Of a stretch of 64,000 bases of DNA, positions 1 through 10,722 are shown one piece after another. Made by a program: the position numbers and the translations under genes. The DNA lies in contig NZ_OZ060408.1 in the NCBI RefSeq assembly GCF_964059115.1, positions 248,001 through 312,000 of the forward strand, read 5' to 3'. The notes under the pieces are model-generated. The model saw only the letters and a list, made by a program, of their open reading frames with translations, was not told where the DNA came from and searched no databases. Origin of the DNA: Buchnera aphidicola (Pemphigus immunis) (GTDB lineage: Bacteria > Pseudomonadota > Gammaproteobacteria > Enterobacterales > Enterobacteriaceae). Positions within the stretch are counted from its first letter, which is position 1, and each line of letters begins with the position of its first letter.

Positions 1-222
1 AATTTTTATATAAAAATATAATTTTAATAACATTTTATTAATAGTTTATAATATCAAAATAACCGATAATTGAAAATTTTAAAAAATATAAATTTAGTAA
101 CATGAATAATTATTAATATTTTTATTTTTTAAATATTTTTAATATAGAATTTTACCTATCATATTATGATTTTATCATATATAGAAATAATATGTAAAAA
201 TAGATTTTAAGGTAATAATAGT

Positions 223-1359
223 ATGAATGAAGAAAAAACAGAAAAACCTACTGATTATAGATTTAAAAAAGTACGTCAAGAAGGGAAAATTAGATATTCT
301 TATGAATTAAATTCATTAATTATTTTAGGTTTCGGAGGAATTGTCCTATTTTTATATAAAGATGTAATTGTTGCTCATGTATCTAAAATTTTATTTACTC
401 ATTTTAAATTTAATAATTTTATTATTAATGATAATAATTTTATTAATTATGGTAATGAAAAATTTTTTTTTGATATATTTTATTTTCTTTTTATTATTTT
501 TATTCCTATTTTTTTTGTAATAGTTTTTGCAAAATTATTTGGAGGTGTTTCTTTTAATTTGAAATTAATAAAGTGCGATGTGAAAAAATTAAATCCATTA
601 AAAGGTTTTAAAACAATATTTTCTTTTCGTATATTTTTTTTATTATTAAAAATAATTTTAAAATTGTTTTTAGTTATAGGAGTTATATTATTTTATATTT
701 CGAGGCATATTGAAGATATATTATCTTTGGTTAATAAAACACAAAAAATAGCGTTAATAATAGGATTTAATTTTTTAATTTCATGTTTTTTCTTATCGGT
801 AGTATCATTAATTCCGGTGGTGATTTTTGATATTTTTTGGCAAAACTATATTTATCAAAAACAATTTAAAATGAGTCGAAAAGAAGTTAAAGATGAATTA
901 AAACAAACGGAAGGTGATCCATATATTAAATTGAAAATACGACAAGCAATGAAAATGTTAGCTAATCGTAGAATGATATCTGATGTTCCAAAGGCAGACG
1001 TGATTGTAATAAATCCTATACATTATTCAATTGCATTATTGTATGATGAAAAAACAATGCACGCTCCTAAAGTAATAGCAAAAGGAGCTGGTGATTTGGC
1101 ATATAAAATCCGTAAAATAGGTCAAAAGCATCATGTGCCTATTATTTCAGTACCTATTTTAGCTCGTGCTTTGTATTTTCATAGTAAATTAGGTCAATAT
1201 ATTCCTGGTATTTTATACAAAGTGGTAGCTGAAGTGTTAGCTTGGGTTTGGCAAGTTAAAATATGGAAAAAAAAAGGAGGTATTTTCCCTAAAAAACCTG
1301 AAAATTTACATGTTCCTTCAGAATTAACAGATTTAAAAGAGGATTTTACCGGTGATTAA
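223..1359 (+). CDS. flhB: Flagellar export apparatus protein FlhB
   Basis: Inner-membrane component and substrate-specificity switch of the flagellar type III export gate. The 378-residue protein is close to the usual enterobacterial length of about 382. The N-terminal half has four hydrophobic segments (about residues 28-215) and the cytoplasmic half carries the conserved stretch MSRKEVKDELKQTEGDP. The self-cleavage motif, normally NPTH, reads N264-P265-I266-H267, so the Thr is replaced by Ile while the scissile Asn-Pro is kept. The ATG is preceded by an AAGG ribosome-binding site at 209-212. The 3' end overlaps flhA by 8 nt, so the two are probably translationally coupled. Buchnera is known to keep the flagellar basal body and export gate without flagellin, and that is the likely role here (inference). 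Confidence 0.96.
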   Translation: MNEEKTEKPTDYRFKKVRQEGKIRYSYELNSLIILGFGGIVLFLYKDVIVAHVSKILFTHFKFNNFIINDNNFINYGNEKFFFDIFYFLFIIFIPIFFVIVFAKLFGGVSFNLKLIKCDVKKLNPLKGFKTIFSFRIFFLLLKIILKLFLVIGVILFYISRHIEDILSLVNKTQKIALIIGFNFLISCFFLSVVSLIPVVIFDIFWQNYIYQKQFKMSRKEVKDELKQTEGDPYIKLKIRQAMKMLANRRMISDVPKADVIVINPIHYSIALLYDEKTMHAPKVIAKGAGDLAYKIRKIGQKHHVPIISVPILARALYFHSKLGQYIPGILYKVVAEVLAWVWQVKIWKKKGGIFPKKPENLHVPSELTDLKEDFTGD

Positions 1360-3445
1360 TATTATTAATTTTATTAAAGTGATTAAAAATTTAAAAAATA
1401 CAGAATGGCAAGCTTTGTCTGGTCCAGTACTGATTTTAATAATTTTATCAATGATGGTACTTCCATTACCTTCTTTGTTTTTAGATGTTTTTTTTACTTT
1501 TAATATCGTATTATCGATAATTATTTTATTAGTTTCTATGTTTACTAGACAAATTTTAGAATTTACAGCATTTCCTACTGTTTTATTATTTTCTACTTTG
1601 TTGCGTTTAGCACTTAATGTTGCTTCCACTAGGGTAATTTTGTTATATGGTCATACTGGAGCTTATTCAGCTGGAAATGTTATTAAAGCATTTGGACATT
1701 TTTTAGTTGGTGGTAATTATGCAATTGGTATAGTGGTATTTATCATATTAGTTATTATTAATTTTATGGTTATAACTAAAGGAGCAAGTCGAATAGCAGA
1801 AGTAGGAGCTCGATTTACATTAGATGGAATGCCAGGAAAACAAATGGCTATTGATGCTGATTTAAATGCAGGTTTAATAGGCGAAAAAGAAGCTAAAAAA
1901 AGACGTATTGAAGTTACTAGAGAAGCTGATTTTTATGGTTCTATGGATGGTGCGAGCAAATTTGTTAGAGGAGATGCTATTGCTGGAATTTTTATAATGA
2001 TAATTAACATCCTTGGTGGATTAGTGATCGGTATAGTTCAACATAATATGTTTTTTGGAAAAGCTATTGAAGTGTACACACTTTTAACAATTGGAGATGG
2101 ATTAGTAGCTCAAATTCCAGCTTTGGTAATTTCTACAGCAGCTGGAGTTATGGTTACGCGTGTTACTACGGAAGAAAATGTAGGTGAACAAATTATCAGT
2201 CAATTATTTTATAACCCTAAGGTAATATTATTAAGTGGAGTAGTTTTAGGAATATTAGGATTAGTTCCAGGTATGCCGAGTATGATATTTTTATCGTTTA
2301 CAATAATTTTATTTTTTTTATCTGGATGGTTGTTTAATAGAAATCAAAATATGAATTTTATTTCTTTGGAAAATGGAAAAAATGTTGTTAAAGATATAAA
2401 TAAAATTTCAGAAGTATCTTGGAATGATGTAAAAATAGAAGATTTAATAGGTATTGAAATAGGAAATAGACTTATTCCAATAGTTGATGTGAAAAAAAAA
2501 GGAAAATTATTGTATTTAATTCGTAGTATCAGAAAAAAATTTGCTCAAGAAATGGGTTTTTTACCTCCATTAATACATATTCAAAATAATAGCAATTTAT
2601 CTTCATATTCTTACAGATTTTTGATAAAAGGAGTCGAAATTGCTGTAGGTAAAGTATATTTAAATCGTGTTATGGCTATTAATTCAGAAGATAAATCTAA
2701 AATATTGGAAGGAGAAAAAATTATTGAACCTGTATTTAATGTGCCTGCATTTTGGATTAATGTAAATCATATAGAAGAAGCTAAACAAAAGGGTTTTACA
2801 ATTGTTAATGGTACTACAGTGATCGCTACTCATTTAAATTATATTATGTATAGGAATATGAATCAGTTATTTGGGAGGCAACAAGCTCAAGATTTGTTAA
2901 ATTATTTAACTAAAAAAATGCCGAAACTTATAGAAGATTTAGTTCCTAATATAATTAGTTTGACTGTTTTTCATAAGGTGTTGCAAAATTTGTTATTAGA
3001 AAATGTCAGTATTAGAGATATGAATACTATTATAGAAACTTTAATAGAATATGCAGCAATTAAAAAAAATGAAATTGATATTTTGACTAGTTTGGTACGT
3101 ATATCGTTAGGTAAATTTATTATTCAAAATTTATTTAATAATGATAAAATTCAAGTTATAGGCTTAGATATTGAATTAGAAAACTTATTATTACAAACAT
3201 TTCAAAACGGAAATAATAGTGTAGAACCGGGATTGGCTGATAAATTATTAAATGATATGGATACAGCAATTAAATATCAAAAATCAATAGGAGTATCACC
3301 TGTTTTATTAGTAAATAATACTTTACGAATATTTTTATTTCAATTTTTTCATGATAGTTTTCCAGAATTAAGTGTATTATCGAACATGGAAGTATGTAAT
3401 GCTAAAGAAATACGAATGACGAGTATTATTGGTAAAAAAAATTAG
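1352..3445 (+). CDS. flhA: Flagellar export gate protein FlhA
   Basis: Largest membrane component of the flagellar type III export gate, partner of FlhB. 697 residues against about 692 in E. coli. Hydrophobic segments fill roughly residues 20-330, with the highly conserved loop containing KGASRIAEVGARF and DGMPGKQMAIDADLNAGLIG. The C-terminal half is the cytoplasmic domain. The start is a GTG lying inside the last codons of flhB, with AGAGG about 9 nt upstream, and the protein matches FlhA from its first residues. No flhE or other flagellar gene follows. The next gene, argS, is convergent. Confidence 0.96.
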   Translation: MINIINFIKVIKNLKNTEWQALSGPVLILIILSMMVLPLPSLFLDVFFTFNIVLSIIILLVSMFTRQILEFTAFPTVLLFSTLLRLALNVASTRVILLYGHTGAYSAGNVIKAFGHFLVGGNYAIGIVVFIILVIINFMVITKGASRIAEVGARFTLDGMPGKQMAIDADLNAGLIGEKEAKKRRIEVTREADFYGSMDGASKFVRGDAIAGIFIMIINILGGLVIGIVQHNMFFGKAIEVYTLLTIGDGLVAQIPALVISTAAGVMVTRVTTEENVGEQIISQLFYNPKVILLSGVVLGILGLVPGMPSMIFLSFTIILFFLSGWLFNRNQNMNFISLENGKNVVKDINKISEVSWNDVKIEDLIGIEIGNRLIPIVDVKKKGKLLYLIRSIRKKFAQEMGFLPPLIHIQNNSNLSSYSYRFLIKGVEIAVGKVYLNRVMAINSEDKSKILEGEKIIEPVFNVPAFWINVNHIEEAKQKGFTIVNGTTVIATHLNYIMYRNMNQLFGRQQAQDLLNYLTKKMPKLIEDLVPNIISLTVFHKVLQNLLLENVSIRDMNTIIETLIEYAAIKKNEIDILTSLVRISLGKFIIQNLFNNDKIQVIGLDIELENLLLQTFQNGNNSVEPGLADKLLNDMDTAIKYQKSIGVSPVLLVNNTLRIFLFQFFHDSFPELSVLSNMEVCNAKEIRMTSIIGKKN

Positions 3446-3449
3446 CATG

Positions 3450-3487
3450 ATTTAATTTTATAATTTTTAGAATTAAATTGTTTTTTA
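3450..3487. terminator. Probable terminator between flhA and argS
   Basis: An 8-bp inverted repeat (ATTTAATT at 3450-3457, AATTAAAT at 3471-3478) followed by TG and a six-T run, placed 5 nt after the flhA stop codon and before the convergent end of argS. The stem is pure A/T and weak, so this is a candidate only. Confidence 0.4.
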
Positions 3488-3522
3488 TAATACAAATATT
3501 TCGTTTATATAAAGAAACTAGA

Positions 3523-5253
3523 TTACATATAATCAATTGTATTAATACCTAGTAAATTTAATCCTAGTTTAATCGTTTTTGCCGTTAATAAGGATAATTT
3601 TAGACGACTAATAGAAATTTTTTTATTTTCTGGAAATAAAATAGAACAACTTTCATAAAAATTAGAAAATATTCCTGAAAGTTTATAGAGATAACTACAT
3701 ATAATATGGGGAGTGCCTTTTTCAGCAGCATAAGTTATTTTTTCTTCAAATTGTAGGAGGATAAGTGCTAGTTCAATTTCAAATTTTTCAGATAATATAA
3801 TATCTCCTTTTAGAGATAACAAAGGTGTTTTTGATTTTTTTATAATGGACATTATTCTTGTGTACGCATATTGAATGTAAGGAGCTGTGTTTCCTTCAAA
3901 AGATAGCATTTCATCCCAGTTAAAAATATAGTTTGTTATTCTATTTTTAGATAAATCAGCGTATTTAATAGCACCGATACCAATGATATTGGATAATTTA
4001 TCAATTTTTTCTTCAGATAAATTTGGATTTTTTTGTTTTATTATCTTTTTTGCTTTTTTTATTGCTTTATTCAGTAATTGAGATAATTTAATTGTATTTC
4101 CTGCACGAGTTTGAAATGGACGTTTATCATCAGATAACATCATTCCAAACATATGATGTTCTACTTTTACATTTTTAGGTATATAACCTGCTTTTTTAGC
4201 TATTTCGAAAATTTGTAGTAAATATTGGTTTTGGCGAGAATCTGTATAATATAAGATTTTATCTGCTTTTAATATTTCACAACGATATTTTAGACAAGCT
4301 ATATCTATAATGGAGTATAAATATCCACCATCTTTTTTTTGTATAACAACTCCCATTGGATTTCCACATCTATTTTTGTATTTTTCTAGTAATACAATAA
4401 GAGAATCTTCATTTTTTACAGCAATACCTTTTTTTTTAAGATCAGAAATTACCTCTGGTAACATGTTTTTATATGAACTTTCTCCCATAATATGTTTGTT
4501 TTTTAATGTCACATTTAATTTTTTATATATTTTTTCATTATATGTAATTGTGATATCAATTAATTTTTTCCATAGATATTGACAATATTGATCTCCATTT
4601 TGTAATTTAACAACATATTCTCTGGATAATTTTGCAAATTTTGGATCATGATCATATTTTATTTTTGCTTTTTTATATAATTTTTCTATATCTGTTAAAG
4701 AGATTTTTGATATGGATTTTTTTTTATTATTATGTATATATGCGATTAACATTCCAAAATGTGTTCCCCAATCTCCTATATGGTTAGAACGAGTTACATT
4801 GTGACCAAGAAATTCAATAATTCTTACAGTTGCATCTCCTATAATAGTTGAACGTAAATGTCCGATATGCATTTCTTTTGCTATATTTGGGGAAGAATAA
4901 TCTACTACGATGTTTTGTGGAGTAACAAAATCTATGTCTAATCTATCTGAATAGAGAGCTATTTCTAATTTTTTTGACAACCAATCTCGATTAAGAATAA
5001 TGTTAATAAAACCTGGTTTAGCTACTTTTATAGTGTGATACATATCGCTATTTTTTATTTTTAAGATAACGTTTTTTGCGAATTGATAAGGATCAATTTT
5101 TAATATTTTAGCAATTTTCATAGCAGCATTAGATTGATAATCACCAATATTTAATTTTAAAGTTCTAAATATCAAAGGATCACAATTTTTTGGTGCACCA
5201 GAATTGATTAAAGCTTTTTTTATGTCTATTGAAATTAAATTTTGAATATTCAT
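3523..5253 (-). CDS. argS: Arginine--tRNA ligase
   Basis: Class I aminoacyl-tRNA synthetase charging tRNA-Arg. The 576 residues equal the usual length. The HIGH box appears as AKEMHIGHLRST near residues 125-136. The conserved MLSDDKRPFQTRAGNTIKL block stands in place of a canonical KMSK loop, as is normal in ArgRS, and the DALR anticodon-binding domain ends in the typical short Tyr-Met tail. AGGA lies about 9 nt before the ATG. It is transcribed away from the 16S promoter region and converges on flhA. Confidence 0.97.
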   Translation of the reverse strand: MNIQNLISIDIKKALINSGAPKNCDPLIFRTLKLNIGDYQSNAAMKIAKILKIDPYQFAKNVILKIKNSDMYHTIKVAKPGFINIILNRDWLSKKLEIALYSDRLDIDFVTPQNIVVDYSSPNIAKEMHIGHLRSTIIGDATVRIIEFLGHNVTRSNHIGDWGTHFGMLIAYIHNNKKKSISKISLTDIEKLYKKAKIKYDHDPKFAKLSREYVVKLQNGDQYCQYLWKKLIDITITYNEKIYKKLNVTLKNKHIMGESSYKNMLPEVISDLKKKGIAVKNEDSLIVLLEKYKNRCGNPMGVVIQKKDGGYLYSIIDIACLKYRCEILKADKILYYTDSRQNQYLLQIFEIAKKAGYIPKNVKVEHHMFGMMLSDDKRPFQTRAGNTIKLSQLLNKAIKKAKKIIKQKNPNLSEEKIDKLSNIIGIGAIKYADLSKNRITNYIFNWDEMLSFEGNTAPYIQYAYTRIMSIIKKSKTPLLSLKGDIILSEKFEIELALILLQFEEKITYAAEKGTPHIICSYLYKLSGIFSNFYESCSILFPENKKISISRLKLSLLTAKTIKLGLNLLGINTIDYM

Positions 5254-5515
5254 ATGTATATCCTAAGAATTATTTAAATATTTTTAATATTTATTTATTT
5301 TATATATTATAATAACTTTATTGTATAAAATTTTAAATGTTATTGATATAACATAAAAAATAGGTATATTAAATATATTTTATTATTAAATAATAATAAA
5401 TGCATTTGAATTTATTTTATTTACACAAATAATTTTTTAAAAAAATAATTTGTTTTAAAAATAAAATTTTCATTTTTTTAGAATAAAATAATATAAAAAT
5501 ATATATCGATAAAGA

Positions 5516-5544
5516 TTGACAACATATAAAAAAAGATATAACAT
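5516..5544 (+). promoter_or_regulatory. Sigma-70 promoter of the 16S rRNA gene
   Basis: A perfect -35 hexamer TTGACA (5516-5521), a 17-bp spacer and TAACAT (5539-5544) as the -10. It lies about 120 bp before the mature 16S 5' end and just ahead of the boxA element. The same arrangement, -35, 17 bp and TAACAT, precedes tRNA-Asp. Confidence 0.7.
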
Positions 5545-5561
5545 TAAAAAAGTTGGTTTTA

Positions 5562-5573
5562 TGCTCTTTAAAA
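5562..5573 (+). promoter_or_regulatory. rRNA antitermination boxA
   Basis: The sequence TGCTCTTTAAAA in the 16S leader closely matches the enterobacterial rrn boxA core TGCTCTTTAACA. It sits between the promoter and the 5' RNase III stem. In E. coli this RNA is bound by NusB-NusE and recruits NusA, NusG and SuhB. A suhB gene with a damaged active site is present in this window. Confidence 0.65.
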
Positions 5574-5576
5574 AAA

Positions 5577-5602
5577 TATTAGATAATTTGTGTGGGCACA
5601 TC
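5577..5602 (+). other. 5' arm of 16S precursor processing stem
   Basis: These 26 bases pair with 7240-7265 downstream of 16S with no mismatches, using two G-U wobbles. The duplex closes a loop containing the whole 16S gene. This is the usual RNase III processing stem of bacterial rRNA precursors, and the rnc gene is encoded in this window. Confidence 0.8.
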
Positions 5603-5660
5603 AAAATAAGTCAATTTTATTTTGAATTTATTTAAAGTCTTAATTTTTTAAGCAAATTTT

Positions 5661-7223
<1,563 letters not shown>

Positions 7224-7239
7224 AAAATAATACTTATTA

Positions 7240-7265
7240 GATGTGCTCACACAAATTATTTAATA
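7240..7265 (+). other. 3' arm of 16S precursor processing stem
   Basis: Complementary to 5577-5602 over 26 positions with two G-U pairs. It begins 17 nt after the 16S 3' end and ends 11 nt before tRNA-Ile. Together with the 5' arm it forms the probable RNase III substrate. Confidence 0.8.
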
Positions 7266-7276
7266 AAATATAAAAC

Positions 7277-7353
7277 AGGCTTGTAGCTCAGCTGGTCAGA
7301 GCGCACCCCTGATAAGGGTGAGGTCGGTGGTTCAAGTCCACTCAGGCCTACCA
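7277..7353 (+). tRNA. ileT: tRNA-Ile (GAT)
   Basis: A 77-nt cloverleaf with acceptor AGGCTTG/CAGGCCT, D arm AGCTCAGCTGGTCAGAGC, anticodon loop CTGATAA between CACCC and GGGTG, T arm GGTTCAAGTCC, discriminator A and an encoded CCA end. It lies 53 nt after 16S in the classical rrn spacer position, although no 23S follows. Confidence 0.97.
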
Positions 7354-7366
7354 ATATCAAAAACTA

Positions 7367-7439
7367 GGGGCTATAGCTCAGCTGGGAGAGCGCCTGCTTT
7401 GCACGCAGGAGGTCAGCGGTTCGATCCCGCTTAGCTCCA
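7367..7439 (+). tRNA. alaT: tRNA-Ala (TGC)
   Basis: A 73-nt cloverleaf with acceptor GGGGCTA/TAGCTCC, anticodon loop TTTGCAC between CCTGC and GCAGG, and T loop TTCGATC. After the discriminator A the genome reads ATT, so CCA is not encoded and must be added enzymatically, unlike the neighbouring tRNA-Ile. The last 9 bases overlap the 3' end of gloB on the other strand. Confidence 0.97.
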
Positions 7440-8198
7440 ATTGAAATTATCTTTCATGTTTCTCAATATTGAGAAACATTCCTCTTCATTTTTCTTAGTT
7501 TCTTTTAATCCTATTCTTTTTTTTAATAGAAATTCATTAGTTCTCAAAAATATATTTATTTTTTTTTCATTTATTAATAAGCTTGGTAAACTAGATCTAT
7601 TTTTTTTTATTGTTTTTTTTATTTTTATGTAATATTTTAGGATTGTATTATCTTTTGGTAAAACATATCGTGCAAATTTTAAATTAGATAACGTATATTC
7701 ATGTCCGCAACAAATCAAAGTTTCATTAGGGAAAAATGAAAATTTTTTTAATGAATTAAACATCAAAGTAGCATCACCTGAAATTATTTTTCCACATCCA
7801 CCAGAAAATAAAGTATCTCCACAAAAAAGATAAGGTGGAAAATAATAAGAGATATCATGGTTAGTATGTCCTGGTGTAGAAATAATAAGAAATGCATATT
7901 TTTCAATGTAGATAATTTCATTATCGTAAACAAAATTAATATTTCTATTTATATTATTTTTTTTTGGTGGACCATAAATTTTTATTTTTGGATACTGATT
8001 TAGTAATTCTAAAGTTCCTTTGATATGATCTTTATGATAATGTGTAAGTAAAATAGATATAGGATAGTAATTGTTTTTATTTATATATTTTATGATAGGT
8101 GCAGCGTCTCCTGGATCTATTATTACAGATAAACCTTTGTTATTAGTTAATAACCAAACATAATTATCATGAAGAATTTTAATAAAATTTAATATCAT
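7431..8198 (-). CDS. gloB: Hydroxyacylglutathione hydrolase (glyoxalase II)
   Basis: Hydrolyses S-lactoylglutathione to lactate and glutathione in methylglyoxal detoxification. Metallo-beta-lactamase fold: the metal motif THYHKDH near residue 51, STPGHT near 107, the conserved CGDTLFSGGCGK near 125, and CCGHEYTLSN near 162. The ATG at 8198 gives MILNFIKILHDNYVW, which lines up with the family N-terminus, and an AGG lies about 10 nt upstream. An in-frame ATG three codons earlier is too close to that AGG. Length is 255 against about 251. The stop codon and last two codons lie inside tRNA-Ala. Confidence 0.95.
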   Translation of the reverse strand: MILNFIKILHDNYVWLLTNNKGLSVIIDPGDAAPIIKYINKNNYYPISILLTHYHKDHIKGTLELLNQYPKIKIYGPPKKNNINRNINFVYDNEIIYIEKYAFLIISTPGHTNHDISYYFPPYLFCGDTLFSGGCGKIISGDATLMFNSLKKFSFFPNETLICCGHEYTLSNLKFARYVLPKDNTILKYYIKIKKTIKKNRSSLPSLLINEKKINIFLRTNEFLLKKRIGLKETKKNEEECFSILRNMKDNFNWS

Positions 8199-8259
8199 TG
8201 TAGTCATACCTGAATTGTAGTATAGTAAATATCTAAGTAATAAAAATTTTAATATATTT

Positions 8260-8730
8260 TTAAATTTTTTTTATATTATAACCCGTATCTTGAAAATGAG
8301 GATTATTTGCGGATATACGTGCTAATCTATCACAGAATGTATTTTCTATATGATTGGAATGTCCTTTAATCCATTTCCAGTATGTTTGATGTTGATGTAG
8401 TGTATTATATAATCTGATCCATAAATCTACATTTTTTATTGGTTTTTTCTTTTTATTTTTCCAACCTTGTTCTTTCCATTGATGTATCCAATTTTCAATA
8501 CCTTTTTTTACATATTGACTATCTGTTACAATATGTACTTGACAGGATTGTTTCAGAGATTCTAACGCTATAATAATACTCATCAATTCCATGCGATTAT
8601 TAGTAGTTAAATAAAATCCAGCATGTAATATTTTTTTATGTTTTTTATAACGAAATAAAATTCCGTATCCTCCTGGACCAGGATTTCCTAAACAAGAACC
8701 ATCGGTAAAAATATAAACTAATTTTAACAT
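8260..8730 (-). CDS. rnhA: Ribonuclease HI
   Basis: Degrades the RNA strand of RNA-DNA hybrids. 156 residues (155 in E. coli). All catalytic residues are visible: Asp in [14 protein letters not shown] (about 10), Glu in NNRMEL (about 48), Asp in TDSQYV (about 70), His in KGHSNH (about 124) and Asp in CDRLAR (about 134). It is divergent from dnaQ with only 40 bp between the starts, the same head-to-head arrangement as in E. coli, so promoters must lie in or near that short gap. Confidence 0.97.
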   Translation of the reverse strand: MLKLVYIFTDGSCLGNPGPGGYGILFRYKKHKKILHAGFYLTTNNRMELMSIIIALESLKQSCQVHIVTDSQYVKKGIENWIHQWKEQGWKNKKKKPIKNVDLWIRLYNTLHQHQTYWKWIKGHSNHIENTFCDRLARISANNPHFQDTGYNIKKI

Positions 8731-8770
8731 TATAAAATATTTCTTTTTAATATATATATTAAAGAATTAT

Positions 8771-9502
8771 ATGAAAAAAAACAAAATAAGACAAATTGCA
8801 CTTGATACTGAAACCACAGGTATCAACAATAAAGGTATTTTTTATGAACAGCATCGTATTATTGAAATTGGTGCTATTGAAATAATTGATCGTGATTTTA
8901 CAGGAAATAATTTTCATACATATATTCAACCGAATCGTTCGGTAGATCCTAAAGCTTTTTCCGTACATGGTATTTCTGATAAATTTTTAAAAAATAAACC
9001 AATATTTAATGAAATAGCTGTGGATTTTTTAAATTATATCAATGGTGCTGAGTTAATTATTCATAACGCCACTTTTGATATTGGATTTATAAATTATGAA
9101 TTAAGTATGTTAAATTTACAAATAAAAAATATTTTGTCCTGTTCTACAGTTATAGATACTTTATTGTTATCTAGAAAAATTTTTCCTGGTAAGAAAAATA
9201 CTTTAGATTCTTTATGTTCTAGATATTTTATTAAGAACTATGAGAGAAATTTACATAGTGCATTGTTGGATGCTCAATTATTAGCTAAAGTATATTTAGC
9301 TATGACCAGTTTTCAAGAATCAATAGATTTTTTTGATGATACTAAAGAAAAAGATGATTTTAGTTTCTTTATTAAAAAAAAGAAAAATTTACATTTTTCT
9401 AAAATACGTTGGGCTTCTGCTGGTGAAAAAAAATTACATAAATCATATTTGAAATATATGATGAAAAAAAATAAAAAATGTCTCTGGTATATTAATGAAT
9501 AA
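8771..9502 (+). CDS. dnaQ: DNA polymerase III epsilon subunit (proofreading 3'-5' exonuclease)
   Basis: Proofreading subunit of the replicative polymerase. The 243 residues equal the E. coli length. DEDDh exonuclease motifs are intact: LDTETTG (Exo I, near residue 13), HNATFDIGF (Exo II, near 98), and the C-terminal HSALLDAQLLA (Exo III, His-Asp pair near 162-167). The C-terminal tail, Lys-rich here, normally binds the alpha subunit. It is divergent from rnhA and followed by tRNA-Asp. Confidence 0.97.
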   Translation: MKKNKIRQIALDTETTGINNKGIFYEQHRIIEIGAIEIIDRDFTGNNFHTYIQPNRSVDPKAFSVHGISDKFLKNKPIFNEIAVDFLNYINGAELIIHNATFDIGFINYELSMLNLQIKNILSCSTVIDTLLLSRKIFPGKKNTLDSLCSRYFIKNYERNLHSALLDAQLLAKVYLAMTSFQESIDFFDDTKEKDDFSFFIKKKKNLHFSKIRWASAGEKKLHKSYLKYMMKKNKKCLWYINE

Positions 9503-9527
9503 GATTTTTGATAGTATTAATTTTAAT

Positions 9528-9556
9528 TTGACAGAATTTATATTTTAATATAACAT
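9528..9556 (+). promoter_or_regulatory. Promoter of tRNA-Asp
   Basis: TTGACA (9528-9533), a 17-bp spacer and TAACAT (9551-9556), 19 nt before the tRNA 5' end. It is identical in both hexamers and spacing to the 16S promoter. Confidence 0.65.
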
Positions 9557-9575
9557 TATTATTTCAAGTTACATA

Positions 9576-9649
9576 GGTGCGGTAGTTCAGTTGGTTAGAA
9601 TACCGGCTTGTCACGCCGGGGGTCGCGGGTTCAAATCCCGTCCGCACCG
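9576..9649 (+). tRNA. aspT: tRNA-Asp (GTC)
   Basis: A 74-nt cloverleaf: acceptor GGTGCGG/CCGCACC, D arm TAGTTCAGTTGGTTAGAATA, anticodon loop TTGTCAC between CCGGC and GCCGG, T arm GCGGGTTCAAATCCCGT, discriminator G. The 3' sequence continues AGT, so CCA is not encoded. It has its own promoter 19 nt upstream. Confidence 0.97.
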
Positions 9650-10069
9650 AGTAATCTCTTAATTTATTTAATAAATCATTATAAATATTTTATAAAATAT
9701 TTATAATTTAAAATTATAAAATTTACTTTTTTTAAATCCTTCTTTATCTCTTCATAAATTACCAATTTTCTTTTAAAAAAATTAAAGATAAATTTTTAAT
9801 TAAATTAATATAAGATATATTTAATCTATTTGTATGAATATTTTATACAATAAGTTATATATAAAATATATTTATTAAATATTGATTTTTACTAAATTTA
9901 CATTTTTTAAAACTTCAAAGATATAACATAACTATTTCATAAAGAGTATACTTAAAAATAAAATATAAATAATTGAAAAGTTTTATTGATCCATAATAAA
10001 TTTTAATCATCATTTTACTTGTTTTTATTACTAAATTTATGGCACTTTATAGTTGCGAGATGTGCTGAT
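9650..10069. other. Intergenic region, tRNA-Asp to gpt
   Basis: About 420 bp of A/T-rich sequence without a usable reading frame or RNA gene. Any gpt promoter should lie here, but I cannot single one out. Confidence 0.6.
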
Positions 10070-10531
10070 ATGAACAAGAAATACATTGTTACTTGGGATA
10101 TGTTGCAAATTCATGCTAGAAAATTAGCAAAAAAATTACTTTCAGTTGATCAATGGAAAGGTATTATTGCAGTTAGTCGAGGTGGTTTAATTCCTTCGGC
10201 TCTTTTAGCAAGAGAGCTGGGAATTCGTTTTGTAGATACTGTATGTATCTCTAGTTATGATTATAATCATTTGCGTAATATGAAAATAATTAAAAAAGCG
10301 AAGGATTACGGTGAAAAAATTATTGTTGTAGATGATTTAGTAGATACAGGCGGAACAGCTCGAGTAATTAGAAAAATGTATCCAAATGCTTATTTTGTAA
10401 CTATTTTTGCTAAGCCACTCGGTCGTTTATTAGTTGATGACTACATCATAGATATTCCTCAAAATGTTTGGATTGAACAACCGTGGGATATGGGTGTTTC
10501 TTATATAAAACCTTTGGTTAAAGATATTTAA
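10070..10531 (+). CDS. gpt: Xanthine-guanine phosphoribosyltransferase
   Basis: Purine salvage enzyme converting guanine and xanthine (and weakly hypoxanthine) with PRPP to GMP and XMP. The PRPP-binding loop [12 protein letters not shown] lies near residues 85-97 and the enterobacterial hallmark [10 protein letters not shown] near 134-143. The frame is open 17 codons further upstream, but the ATG at 10070 gives [18 protein letters not shown], which matches the family N-terminus exactly and yields 153 residues (152 in E. coli). Confidence 0.96.
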   Translation: MNKKYIVTWDMLQIHARKLAKKLLSVDQWKGIIAVSRGGLIPSALLARELGIRFVDTVCISSYDYNHLRNMKIIKKAKDYGEKIIVVDDLVDTGGTARVIRKMYPNAYFVTIFAKPLGRLLVDDYIIDIPQNVWIEQPWDMGVSYIKPLVKDI

Positions 10532-10722
10532 AAATTATTTAAATTTAATTTAATATTATTTTATTTTTATAAAGTTTTGTATTTAATTTTTGGACATTTA
10601 GTAAGATAAAATATTTTTTATTTATAAAATTAATTTTTTTTTAATAAAAATTGATTTATTAAAATATTATAGATATATTTTATATATCAACATATTAATT
10701 TTAGAATAAAGGATAATTTAAA

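Noticed and set aside
1-222. End of a further gene upstream of flhB
   Set aside because: All six frames are interrupted by many stops, and only the ribosome-binding site of flhB is recognisable.
1333-1629. 98-codon minus-strand frame over the start of flhA
   Set aside because: It is antisense to a highly conserved part of FlhA and has no recognisable domain or ribosome-binding site.
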